A stretch of 64,000 nucleotides of DNA, taken from Cinclus cinclus. Taxonomy: Eukaryota > Chordata > Aves > Passeriformes > Cinclidae. The first letter of the stretch is position 1. Every line of letters starts with the position of its first letter. The position numbers were made by a program, and so were the translations under genes. The notes beneath the pieces are model-generated. The model ran no database searches. It saw nothing but the letters and a program-made list of their open reading frames with translations, and had not been told where the DNA came from. This document shows positions 41,606 to 53,011 of this stretch, one piece after another. Location: positions 5,748,807-5,812,806 of the forward strand of contig NC_085052.1 in NCBI RefSeq assembly GCF_963662255.1, in the 5' to 3' direction.

Positions 41606-43894
41606 TTTTAATCCTTCAATTCCCTCCTGTATAAGATTTTTTACATGTCTCTGCCTTGGTAACCACTCACAGGAACTTTAAAACTGTCCAGTTGGATACT
41701 TAGAAATCAAGCTCAGAAATGGTCTTTTTTTGTTAGATATTTGATTTTCATGAAGCCACTTTGATACTTTATTTTTAATGAATTGATTATTTTGAATTAG
41801 TTTTACCAACCCTCTGCTCATGTTGCTCTCTTGAGATGAAAAGGTGGTGTAAAATTACTTGCTGCAAAATCCTGGCCTCAGTAAACTTCACGTTTCTGAT
41901 TGGAAAAAAGGTGAGCAAGAGAGCCTTAAGGCTTTTTGATTTGCATTCAGATGTTCTTGATTGATCGGTTTCTGGGGGATTACCCAGCATGAGATGGCAT
42001 CTGTGCTCCAGTTTTGTTCATGGAATAGTCTAGTTTTTTTATCTAAATTCCTGGAATCAAAAGTATTTATAAAACATATTGCATTCCTGTTATTGATAAA
42101 TGCACAACTTTATTTTTAGACCATTAGCTATGATCTTGCACAAACAGGCAGATGAAAGTCAGCAGGCAGACATTTGTTTGATCAAAGACATGCTGAGCAC
42201 TGCAGTGAAAATGCAGAATGATTTCACCTGCTATTGAGCAGTTCCCAAGTGTGTACCTGAAGTGACAGCTTCAATAAACATAGCAAGTAATGAAGGGCCA
42301 TGAAATTCTTTGAGATTCAGAAACGTGTTGGTCTGCTTTAGAGATTTTACTCTGAGCAGTCATTAGTGATTTCCATGGACTGTCTTTGAGGCAAGCATTG
42401 TTCCAGTTCAGTGTTCCTTGTTTTGTAGTGCTGACTACAAATTCTTCCTTTTTATTTTGGGCATGTATTTAGTACTAACAAACTTCCTGGTCCCATGCCT
42501 CTCAGTAAAGATGTTCTTTAAAATAGTGACACAAATTACTGTTGGTTTCCCAGCGGCTGTGAATTTGGACTTTTCATTAGGAACTGCCTCAAAAGCAGCG
42601 CTTGCTTTAATCAGCTCTTGTCTGGTTGTTTGGAAAGGCTTGCAAGGTTGACTGGCTTTCTCAACTTGATCTGTGCTCACAGTAATGAGGTATCAGGCTA
42701 ATGAGACCACTGCCATTACAATTACCAGCTTATTAAATCCTAATTAGGGACCCAATGCTGCCGGGTGCTGAGTGCTGGCTGTAAGCAGCTGGATGTTTTC
42801 CTGTGCCCACTTTTGATCTCCAGTTGAAAGCAGCACTTGAAGAGCATTGAGGCTCCCTGTTCACGTATCAAGTCTGTTTCAGTGCTAATAGGGTAATTGA
42901 CTCTAATGATGTTGGCTGGTGTGTAATGGTCAGAGCTGCCTTTCCCTCCCCTGAGCAGCCCAGCATCCCTGTCATTGTTAAATGGGCTGTGATTCACATG
43001 GCAGAAGGCTGCAGGATGCCAAAGGACAATATTTCCTATATAATGTTCTGTGGCAGGTTGTTTTCTGCACATTCATGCACTGGTGAAAGGAGTTTGCAAC
43101 TTTATTGTTCATCAGTACCAATTAAATGCAAACTCAGTGTTAGCCAGACATGCTTCGTCCTGAACAAACAACTCAACTCTGTCCTCCCGAGGCTGGAGAA
43201 TTTTAAATGTGCAGCCTCTCTTTTGGAATCTAATTTCCACCTGACCTTCCCACTGCCTGCTCTCTATTCTGAGGTGGTTATTGAGCTGAGCAGGTAGTGT
43301 CAGTACAACTGCGGGGCACTTTCCAGAAGTGCATTACAGAGCATCTTTCTTGCCTGCCAAGGGCTGGTTGTTTTGCTGTTTCTGCCAGGGCAAGATTGTA
43401 TGAGCTCTTCTTGATTTTCATCTCATGGAGATGAAGTTTTAGGCTCACCTTTGCCAGCCTGTGGAGTTCTGCTGTTGCTGGCAAGTGATGCTTTGCAGGA
43501 TGTGAAGCCTTTCAGCTCAGTTTGACAGCAGTGGCTGCTCCCAGGTTTGGAGAGGCCTGGACTGTGCTCCCTTCTCACCCATCAGCCCCAAACTCTGAGC
43601 TTAGGGAGTGCCTTAAAACTGAAACACGAGAGTACAAATGTGTCTTGCAACACATTCTGTGAACTCTCTGACTGAGGTGAATTCCTCCAGGTCTGCCAAG
43701 ACTCCAGACAAGTTCTCTGTGGAAACTGCCCAGATGGCACAGAACCCAGGTCCTGCTTTTTACTGCTTCTTTTAGTAAGCATTGGTCAATTGGTTGTCCC
43801 TGGGAGGAAAATGCTTGCTTACACCTCAGTCCCATTTCTCATTAGCAACCCTGCTAATGAAATCCCAATAATGATAAGGACTGCTAAAAGTTGT
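41606..43894. other. Intergenic stretch, no gene seen; TAAT-rich block
   Basis: No gene or repeat family was recognised. The block at about 42640-43060 has several TAAT/ATTA cores (CTAATGAG, CCTAATTAGG, GGGTAATTGA, CTAATGATG) separated by non-repetitive sequence. It would be a candidate for a conserved element, judged by texture only. Confidence 0.5.
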
Positions 43895-43970
43895 GCCTCA
43901 TCCAACCTGGCCTGGAGTGTTTCAGGGATGGGGCGTCCACTGCCTCTCTGGTTCCCTGCTGGGCACTGTG
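43895..43970 (-). mobile_element. Old CR1 LINE fragment
   Basis: On the + strand, CATCCAACCTGGCCTGGAGT then TTCAGGGATGGGGCGTCCAC then TGCCTCTCTGG correspond to the antisense of CR1 (…CATCCAACCTGGCCTTGAAC…CCAGGGATGGGGCATCCAC…). Similarity probably trails on toward 44060 in degenerate form. Neither end shows the terminal octamers. Confidence 0.78.
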
Positions 43971-46296
43971 TAAAAGCAGCAGGGGAAAAACTGGACTTGA
44001 AGTACTCCAGCTTAGTCCTAATGATCCTGCATAACTGGCTAAGAGCTTCCCTCATTTCTGTTTTGGGGCATCTCTTTTTGCTCTTAAAATGAACTTGGGC
44101 TTGTGAAAGAGACTGACCCAGAAAGAATAAATTCTGAATCTTGGATGCCAGCCTCTCATGTCAATCTATTCTTACCCTGTGATGAGGAAAATCACATCCC
44201 AAAGTAGGAGCCTTTGAGCTGTGAGACACCAGTTGATTAAGAAAGTATTTTCTAGTTTTTCAAGGAGGCAGATGATGTGCAGATGATGTGGTTTTTGTCT
44301 GCTTTGTTCCTGAACACCTCATGTATGAAATGGGCTGAGCACTAAATGAACGAGCTGATTCTGGCAGGGCTAGGACCTGAAACTGTTATCCAGCTCTGCT
44401 TATAGAAATGTGGCTGTCAGGTCTGCAGCTGATGTCACAGATGTGATTGATTACCTGGGCAATGCTGGCAGGAACTCAGTCCTCAATTCTGTGAAATTTG
44501 GCTATTCCTCACATAACTCCTCTGCCACTACCCCTGAACACAGACTTTCCTTTCTGTGCTGTCTGTAAGGCTCATCAGCTTCTTACACCCTTGTCTATCA
44601 CATCCAGCCACCTCTAATGTCACCTCCAGAAGCTTTTTTACATCTTCCTCTTTCCTCAATCCCAGGCAATGGCCTCGTAGCAGTCACCCAAGGAACACAA
44701 AGATACAGGTGTGATGAAGCCTTTTGCTACCACAAGTGAACAAAACAATTTCCTTTCTGCTGTAGAGAGAAGCAACACCCTTTCCCCAGAGCTTTTCATA
44801 GCCCTTTGTGGGTCACTGTGGGAGTTTGAGCATCTGCAGGAGAAGCAAAAGTAAAACTCTTAACAAAAAGGCCACCAGAAAGAAGATTATAATTTTTGTT
44901 TCTGGGGTGCTCTTGTTCATCCAGGAGTTTTAAAGAAATGTCTGGAGTCTTCTAATACAGCCCTGGGTTTAGTAATTAGACCCAAAAGAAATGATCAGCT
45001 GGGTTTTGAAGCCTTCAGCCTCACAGAGACATGTACCTATTTGTGTTGCTCTGAATTCCAGAATAAAACTGAGGGCTCAATGTTAGGCACTGAACAAAGC
45101 TCAGGAAGATGTGAATCTGTGATATCAATCTCTTAATTACAGCGTTGAATTTCCTGAAACCTTTATTCTCTGACATAACTTCATTGAAAGATCCTGGTTG
45201 CAATTAACCTTTAAATGCTTAGGCAATTGCAAGGACTGCTGAATCCCTTAATGCATTAAGAGATTAGGGATGCCTTTTGATGGCAGGAATTCAGTTTCTG
45301 GGCTGTCTAAGAATGGGTAATTTCCATTGTCTCTCCTCTATTTCGATTTTGTGCTGCACGCAGCTCCTTTGTTCTTATTCATTTCCCCCTGGTCTGCACT
45401 GTCACACCTCCATCCCTGCCCTGCAGCCAAGGTAAAACCACCTAAAGTCCTGCATGAGTGGCTGCTGTTCAGGACAGGCTCCAAGAAGATCTGTGGGCTT
45501 GTTTGTTTATTGTTGGCAAATGTTTCTCTGCAAAGACAGAATCCCAATTACCACAGGATGCTGAGGATGCTGAGGATGCTGCATCCCTTCCCGTTTGCCC
45601 TTCGAGCAGCAGATGCTGCAGACCTCACCTTTACTGTGGACAAAAGTTCTTGAAAGACTCCACTTATTGCTTGAAGGAAGGTTATTTACAGCTTGGCATC
45701 TTACACTGGCTTGTTCAGGATTGCAATTCACCAAAATAAATATTCCTAAACTTCTCCAATTTTCCAGCAATTTGACTACAGCAGATATTTGTTTCTTCCT
45801 GGCTAAGGTATTCTATTCCAGCCATTAACTGAAAGCAGGAGTCCTTGGAGATACCTGTAGTTGTAGTGAATGGAATATATTGGCTTTTACACCTCTTTGT
45901 GCATCTATTCAAGTGGAAAAAAACAATTTTCACTTTCTTGCACTTAAGATATGAAGTTTAATTTATCACTGGAATCACTCTGAGGTGATTGATTCGGGGA
46001 CCAGGAAAAAATGTGATTTTGCTGCATGTTTAGGAAATTGGTAGCTCTGATCCTTAGCAGGCTCTCTGAATAAAAGAAAATTTTTCATGTTTGTGGTGGA
46101 GATGCCTCAAGGATAACAGAGCAGAAAGAGAAAAGGGTAATGAGAACTTGTAGTGATTGATAACTGGAGGAATTTTGATCAGATTAAGGCAATTACTGAT
46201 GGGATGATGGCCATTAGTGCTTTGTTTTTAATACTGAGATGAATTGCTAGAAAGCAGAGAAGTGTGCTGAGATGAACAGGAGCCATTCAGTACTTA
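43971..46296. other. Intergenic stretch, no gene seen
   Basis: No gene was recognised. Near 45560-45580 the sequence GATGCTGAG is repeated about three times in tandem (9-bp unit). The rest is unassigned. Confidence 0.55.
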
Positions 46297-46343
46297 TTTT
46301 TTTGCTGGTGGTTTTTTTTTTTTTTTTTTTTGGTTTTTTTTTG
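46297..46343. repeat. T-rich tract
   Basis: Two long T runs (over 20 and 9 nt) are separated by GG, with a shorter T run just before. This could be the tail of a minus-strand retroposon, but no poly(A) signal was seen at the expected spacing on the right. Confidence 0.7.
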
Positions 46344-49300
46344 GTCTTGCTAATCATGATGAAAACTAGATGGCGAAACAGGTTGTCAAAGGTGGGTGAG
46401 TGAGCAGGGAGGGGATGTGGTGCCTGCTGCTGGTGGGACCCTGGGCAGGGTCACCATCTGTGTGCTTAAAATGGAGGAGAAAAAGTCGAGTGTGGGCAGA
46501 AAAGAACCAGACACGAGAAAACATCCTGGCAGCAAGAGTCAAACAGACATGCCTGCTTATCTGATGGAAATAGATTGCTCTTGATTAGAGCAAGCTAAAG
46601 TCTTGGAGAGGATTCTTGGTGCTAAAAGGGCTTTTGAAGACAGCAACAGAAGTGAGAGAGAGGGACTGATTAGAAGTGAAGCTGGATGAATTAAGAGCAA
46701 TTCCTTTTTGTGATATGAACTGCAGGAAGAAGCTGCTGGGAGGGTTGCAGGTGACATATCCAGATGTCTCCATGTCTAGACTGGCTCACTGTTAAGAATT
46801 CCATCTTTTGCCAAATTGTACCTCAGTCAGCTGCAGACTTTGCTGTTTCCAGCACAGGTAGAATGGAGCTACGTGTGAGGAACCTCTCTGTGTTCATCCC
46901 TCTGCTCCACCATGGGCTCTGTGTGACCCCCATTTATGGACTGGCCTGGGGAACAGATTTGCTGTGTGGCAAACCCAGTCCTTGGGCTTTAAAACATCTG
47001 CTTAGAAAAACATCCCCCATCCCAGTGGGCCAGAGCCAGGTAAGGCAGAAATCACCTACAGCTGAGGTTGATCCTTCTCACAGATCCTACTGAAGAAAAA
47101 CATTTCCAAGAGGAGCTGGGATGCTTTAGTTAAAAATTCCTTGAGAGTCCTTTAGTGAGCTTTAAAGCTGGCAAATTCCAGGTTTCTGCATAGGTTCACA
47201 TGTGTAGTGAAACTCCTACAGCCATGATGTGAGCCCTAATTAATGAGCTGTGTCACATGGGTGAAGTGTCTTAGGGCTGGTGTGGAATCAGATGTTGATC
47301 CTTTAAGGAGAGCTTCCTGTTACTGATGTTGATGCTGATAATTCTGTTTCTGAGGTGGAGGAGATGAGCTCAGCCTGTAGCAGCTGGCTGGGAATGCAGA
47401 CTGTGCTGAGGGGGAGGATGAGCTGCACTGACATTTACATTGGCAGTGCCCAGTGTGGACATGTACAGACCCAGCATGGTGGCACTGATGAAGTCAAGGT
47501 CTGGTACCACTGGCTTCAAAACAAACATCTTGGGGAATGAAGAAATGGCACGTCCTCTGTGAGGCAGAGGAGCCAGCTCAGCAGTCCCTGTGCTGGTAGA
47601 TGTGAAAAGTCCTGTGCCCTGGGCAAGGATCTGTCTCCTGCCCTGAGGAGTTTCTCTGGGCTGTGGGACTTGGAGACGGGTTTACCATCACTCACAGAAG
47701 TCTGCACAGCTTTCCTGAGCTGAGATCTGGGGCTGCTGCCCCTTCCCTGGGTGCAGCCCTGCTGAGATGCTTGGCATCTGGGGGGATGCTGGAACCAGGG
47801 TGGTTGCTCGTGCAGATCCAGTGGATTCAGCAGGGGCAGCAATACCAGCAGCCAGCCTGTAACCAGTGCATGGCTGGGCTCTGCTGGGAGGAGTGCATTT
47901 ATTCACCTGCATCTTAGAGGGGATTCCTCAAGAGAAGGGGGAGACTCTCAAGGTGACCAAAGAGCAAACATTGAACTCGGGTGTGGAGGGGAATGAAAGA
48001 CATCAGGTTTGATATTTGTTTTCTTTGTGTTTTCCTTCCAGGCATCTGGTGTAAACTACAAGGGGAAAACAAATGGGCAGTGACTGCATCTGCCTGTTTG
48101 TCTCCCTCCCTCCAGGTCTGCACTGTTTCAGTGAGCTCTTGAGCAACTGCAAGAGGTGCATACTGCAAGATGTGCTGTTAGCTGAGCTTGGGAACAAAAC
48201 CAAGCACAAAGCAAAGCCCCAGGTGAGCCCCCAGGTTTCATGGGCTTGTGCTTTGTGTTTGTGAAGATCATCTGCTCATCCTTAACATGAAAACATCAGC
48301 TAGAGCCAGAGATGGGATGTCTCAGAAATCAAACCTGGCCTAATATTGATGTTGTCTTCTCCCTAGCAAAGCAAGCCAAGAAAAACTGGAGGACCCCCTG
48401 AGTGGGGGGTCCAAATCCAAGCAGTGGATTTGACTGCTGCCCTTCACGTGTGAGGGGAAGCATTTTTGAGCAGGGAGACTTGAGATAGTGAGGTGCTCCC
48501 TGATTCTGAGCTGATGGTCCAAGTTCACAAAATGTTGGGAATATATCTCACATTATATTGTATGTCTGGATTTGCAGGCATTGAAAAAAGCCAAACAAAA
48601 AAACCCTGGTCTTATTAAAAACAAACAAGAAAAGCCTCAGCCTTTGGCAGTAAAAAAAATCTGTCTGAAAGAAAGACAAATTGGTATTTCTGTAAATCCC
48701 ACAAGGAGAAGCTGTACAGATTTATTTTTTTGCTTTACATCTCATTTTAGTCTCATCCCTTCTGTAATTTTTGTGGACTGTTCCAGTTGCTTGGCTGTCC
48801 TGGGTGTTCTCTTGTCTTGCCTGGGGAATCTTCCCACCTGGGGATCTTGCATGCAAAGAGCCTTTTTCCCTAATTTGACCCCACAGCCATGACAGGTCTA
48901 TGGAAATGAGGTGGTGCAGCTGTGCATAAATAATCACCCAGGTTTTGCCTGCAATGTGCCAGTGGCTGATCTGACACCGTCCCGGCACAGAGCTCATTTG
49001 TGGGTGTTTCCTTCGTGCCCTTGCTGGGAGCATCTGCTGGTGGCACCAAACTGTTCAAGGAGGAACAGTTCCTCCTTGGGGCCATGGGGATGGGTGGGAG
49101 CTGGGTGGGGTGAATGGGGATCCCCATCTCTGCAGGGGCTCTGGCACAATCCCTTCCTTTTGGAGTGCTCCAAGGAACTGTGCCTGCACTGTGAGATCCA
49201 TCCTCTCCTCCTGCGCAGCAATAACCCAGCAACCTGGGGGGAGTTTCTGCTGTCTCTTGACTCTTTATCTGTTCAAAAGAGACACCTCCACCTCCTCCTC

Positions 49301-49570
49301 CTCTGGAATTGCTAAAGTGGCAGCATGGCATCACATTTCCAGGTGGCTAACACCACCCACCCGCTGCTTCGCATCTGACCGGGGATTTTGTTCCTTGGCT
49401 TTTGTGGTGAGCAAATCCTTTAATCTAGCAGTGGGTGCAGAGGGCACGCTCTGTCTGGACCATGCTGCAGACTGGAGTCAGTTCCCAAAAAGGGGGTAAA
49501 AACAGAGAATAGGGAAGGATTTGTGCTGCTGGCTTGTGCCTATGGGCTTGTCCTCGTGGAAGCAGAGAGC
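46344..49570. other. Intergenic, somewhat GC-richer, no gene seen
   Basis: This part is GC-richer than its surroundings, giving long overlapping open frames on both strands (up to 154 codons at 48870-49334). None shows a domain, splice context or start setting I recognise. A strong short hairpin, GGACCCCC/GGGGGGTCC, lies at about 48391-48412. Confidence 0.55.
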
Positions 49571-49702
49571 AGCTCACCTTTGTGGTGATGCCAGCTCACT
49601 TTCCTGGTGATACCAGCTCACTTTCCTGGTGATACCAGCTCACCTTTGTGGTGATGCCAGCTCACTTTCCTGGTGATACCAGCTCACTTTCCTGGTGATA
49701 TC
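49571..49702. repeat. 22-bp minisatellite, six units in ABB ABB' order
   Basis: Six tandem 22-bp units start at 49571, 49593, 49615, 49637, 49659 and 49681. Unit A is AGCTCACCTTTGTGGTGATG plus CC; unit B is AGCTCACTTTCCTGGTGATA plus CC. The order is A-B-B-A-B-B', with B' differing by one base (TC end). The 66-bp trimer is therefore itself duplicated. Confidence 0.95.
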
Positions 49703-50573
49703 AGCTCCTCCTGCGCAGGGTGGGGCTGGTGCTCAGTCCTCGCCGGAGCCTCAGGCAGATCCAACATCCCTCCATCCAAGAGAGAAGCCAGATGAAAGAC
49801 TGCAGGGTGATAAATGGCCCACAGCTTTTGGATACAGGCTGTGACTGGCTCCTGCTGGAGAGGCAGATAAGGCTGGCAATTTGGAAATCACCAGGCATGT
49901 GAGTGTTAGCAGGGAATGCTGATCAGCGGTGTTGCTTTCCAGATAGTTCTTTGCTCGTAATCCCCAGTAGTTTTTGGATGGCACTGATGATGGGGAATCT
50001 TGTCTTAACTGGAATTTACTTGGAATCTGGCTTCTTGGAATGGGCTGAAAATCCCCAGCTCCCAAATTGCACAAATTCAGTGCAAGGTTTGCTTTCATTT
50101 TTACATTAAATCATCGTTACTTGTAAATGACCTTGCCTGACTTGAGTTGTCACAAGGAGAAAATACATTTTCACCAGGCATGTGGATATGGAGCCAATTT
50201 CCACAACAGCAGGAAATTAGCCAGAACTTGTTTAGCTGTTGGAAACTTGCTTCATCTGGAAACAGGAGAGTGAATGTTTCTGATGGTCAGGTCTGAAGTC
50301 AGGCACAAACCAGTTCTTGGAATGCTGTACAGCTGCGTTTGCTTTGAGCTCTGCACTCTGTCTTGCTCTTGGCTGATGAGATGATTTGGGATGATGAATT
50401 TTCCTGTTGGACAGCAGCTCTGCTCCTGTCCAGTCTGAACTAAGAAGGCAATACATTCAGGTACTAATCCATTTAGGCTGAAAATCTGATTCCAGAGGAT
50501 TTTTGCATAGTGCAGTCCCATTCTGAGACCAGGTGCAGTGGACATCTCCCATAAATATATATATGTATCTCCC

Positions 50574-50613
<40 letters not shown>

Positions 50614-52875
50614 AAAATCATTCCAAAGATATTAATTAATTTTCATGAATGCTTGTCATTGCCTAAAGTCTGGTCAGCCAAGAGTGCAGTCTTGTTAGAT
50701 TATCTCTGTAACAACCTTACTGAGCAGAAGGTGAATATTTTAATTATCTGTTTAATGGTTGCAGGAGACTCCACTGGCTTGCCAGGTTTTAACTTGATCT
50801 GGTGTAGGGTTCAACAGAGGGAGCTGACCCCAAAAAATCAATGTGCACTGTGAATTTAGAGAAAGGTTAGTGAATTGTTTCAGTTGAGGGGAAAAAATAA
50901 TCAGTTTGTTACTTGGAAGCACTGAGTTATTTTTAATTTGAAATGTTGACTTCTATTGAACAGTTCCCCTTATTTAAACTTTGATCCAACAGCAAATGTT
51001 AGTAAATGAGTTTTACCAACCTTTCAAGTCAAACAATTTTGTAGGCTGACTCCAAGCAGATTGTTCTTGTTTGCTTGTCTCAGTGATGACTTGAAAACAA
51101 AACTTTGTTGTTTTATTTGTTTGGACATGAACTGTTTTCTGAAGATCACTCCAAAACCCTGAAATAATAATGATTTATGAAGTTTTGCTCACTAATTCAA
51201 AAGCAACATCATGTACTTTGGCTAAAGCAAATTTATTGCAAGTGCAATTTAAAAATAGAAATATTCATTTTAAAATTAACCGTAGGTAGTTTTTACATTT
51301 CCAACTAACATATAGGAAGACTTTGCTCATGACATACAGTTTTCTTTAAGGTTACTTTAGAGCATTGAGAGTGTTGAAGCTGAACTTATGTATTTTTTAT
51401 TTTATAGATTTTAATGTAGTTGATGAATTTTCCAACATCTTTCAATGGCCTTTAGAACTTGGATCTTTCCAGAAGTGACTTAATTAAAGACGAGATGAAA
51501 CCGAAGTGAATTTTTTAAAAGTCTGTTTTATTGTTCCCTATTAAAATTCTCCTGAATTATTCAGTTGTCAGAGATGGAATGGAATTTTTCATTAAGTTAT
51601 TCACTTAGATAATTAAAGGAACCTGCAGCTTCAATAGAAATGAAAGTAGAAAAAGGCAGCAGGTGCGGCATGTGACAAGTTCACTTCCTGGCAGAATTCT
51701 TGGGATTATCTAATTGTCCCCCCATAGGTTGAGGAGGGTCCATTGAGTTCCTGCTTTTGATTTTTAAATCTATAATAAAATATGCAAATGCAAGAACTCC
51801 CAACAGTGTCCAGCTCAGCTCTTCTCTGTGTGTTGAACCTGAAGATTATTAAAAATAGATATTACAAGATCCAGTCCTTGGTGCTTCTGTTATTCCAGGT
51901 ATACCCTGAAACAGTTTCCTGCCCTCATCATCACACTGAAAATCAATTGCAGGAAATAAAAGAACATCTGGAAAGAAGAACACAGTGTGATGCAGAGCCT
52001 TACACGTGGGTGCCTGCCTTGCTGGGCACCAAGGGCATTTTTGACCAGAATGTTTAATTTCTGTTGCTGTGGTTCACAGAAGCTGTGAAGGGTTTCTCTA
52101 GGGTGGGTGCAATCTGCTTCTGGTCATTAAGGGAGCCCAACTGGTTCAATGAAGCCATTTGCTATTCATAATTATTCTCACAACACCTGCTGGATTAATT
52201 TAAAAATAAATATCCTGAAATGTGAGGAAAGTTTAATTACAGAAAATTCTGACTAACGGGAGAAGGACAAGCTTGCAGTGCCCAGCCTGGACTTAGGGAT
52301 GTATTTTTTTTTTTGTCCATTAGTGATTTAGCAAATTCTTTAAGAAAGGTGATGGAGACAGTGAAAAATTGGGTGTTGAAGAGGATGTGATGGTGAAAGC
52401 ATTTGTTAAAACCCCAAACCTGCAGCCTTCAGCATTCCCTGCAGTCACTCTTAAACTTCCACTGTTTTGGCTTTCATAGCTGGCTGCAAATTAGATACTA
52501 TGTCATAAATCCTGATCTGTTTATCATAGAGCAATTTCCAAACTATGTGATCTTCATTTTAATGAACAGGTCTGATGAAAACAGAAACTTATAAATTCAG
52601 TGCTCTCTTTGGGTTCCAGTGATTGAATGCAGGGCTAATTTCAAACTTCAGTGGTTTTCCTATTGTACCTGCAACTCTTAGATATTTCTTTTCTGTCTGG
52701 CTGTGTTATTGTTCTGCCAGTGAGTGCTGGCTGTGCCAAGACTGTATAAACGGGACAAATAATGCATAAAAGGGTTATGCCACTGGCTGTCACAGTTACC
52801 TGGAAGGAGTCTGTAGTGAGGTGCAGGTCAGTCACACGTCCTTGTGAAGTTCCTTTCCACCAGAAATGGCCTTAA
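49703..52875. other. Intergenic stretch, no gene seen apart from (AT)n tract
   Basis: Mainly AT-rich unique sequence. The open frame at 51782-52057 (91 codons) has no recognisable domain. The (AT)n tract at 50544-50612 is listed separately. Confidence 0.55.
50544..50612. repeat. (AT)n microsatellite with duplicated flank
   Basis: TCTCCCATAAATATATATAT occurs twice in tandem. The second copy is expanded to roughly 17 AT units (about 50576-50609). Confidence 0.92.
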
Positions 52876-53011
52876 GTTGTGACAAGGGAGGTTTAGATTG
52901 GGTAGCAGGAAAAATTTATTCACTGAACTGGTTGTCAAGAACTGCAGCAGGCTGCTCAGGGCATTCAAGCATTCACCATCCCTGGGGGGATTTAAAAGAC
53001 GTCTAGATTTG
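52876..53011 (+). mobile_element. CR1-like LINE fragment
   Basis: GGGAGGTTTAGATTGGGTAG, then GGAAAAATTTATTCACTGAA, then GCAGGCTGCTCAGGGCATTC, then CACCATCCCTGGGGGGATTT and AAAAGACGTCTAGATTTG follow the CR1 3' region of the GGAGGTTTAGATTGGATATTAGG...TTTAAAAGACGTGTAGATGTGG type. This is a different subfamily segment from the copies at 37571 and 57252. The extreme 3' end is missing. It forms part of a chance antisense frame at 52828-53193. Confidence 0.85.

Noticed and set aside
48572..48892. Lys-rich frame after TTTGCAG resembling an exon start
   Set aside because: There is no partner exon in a consistent frame and the Lys content comes from A-rich sequence.
48870..49334. 154-codon minus-strand frame and its + strand counterpart
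   Set aside because: Mutually overlapping frames in a GC-richer segment without domain, promoter or splice evidence.
51782..52057. 91-codon frame with a His-rich segment (PHHHTENQLQ)
   Set aside because: No family recognised and no convincing splice partners.
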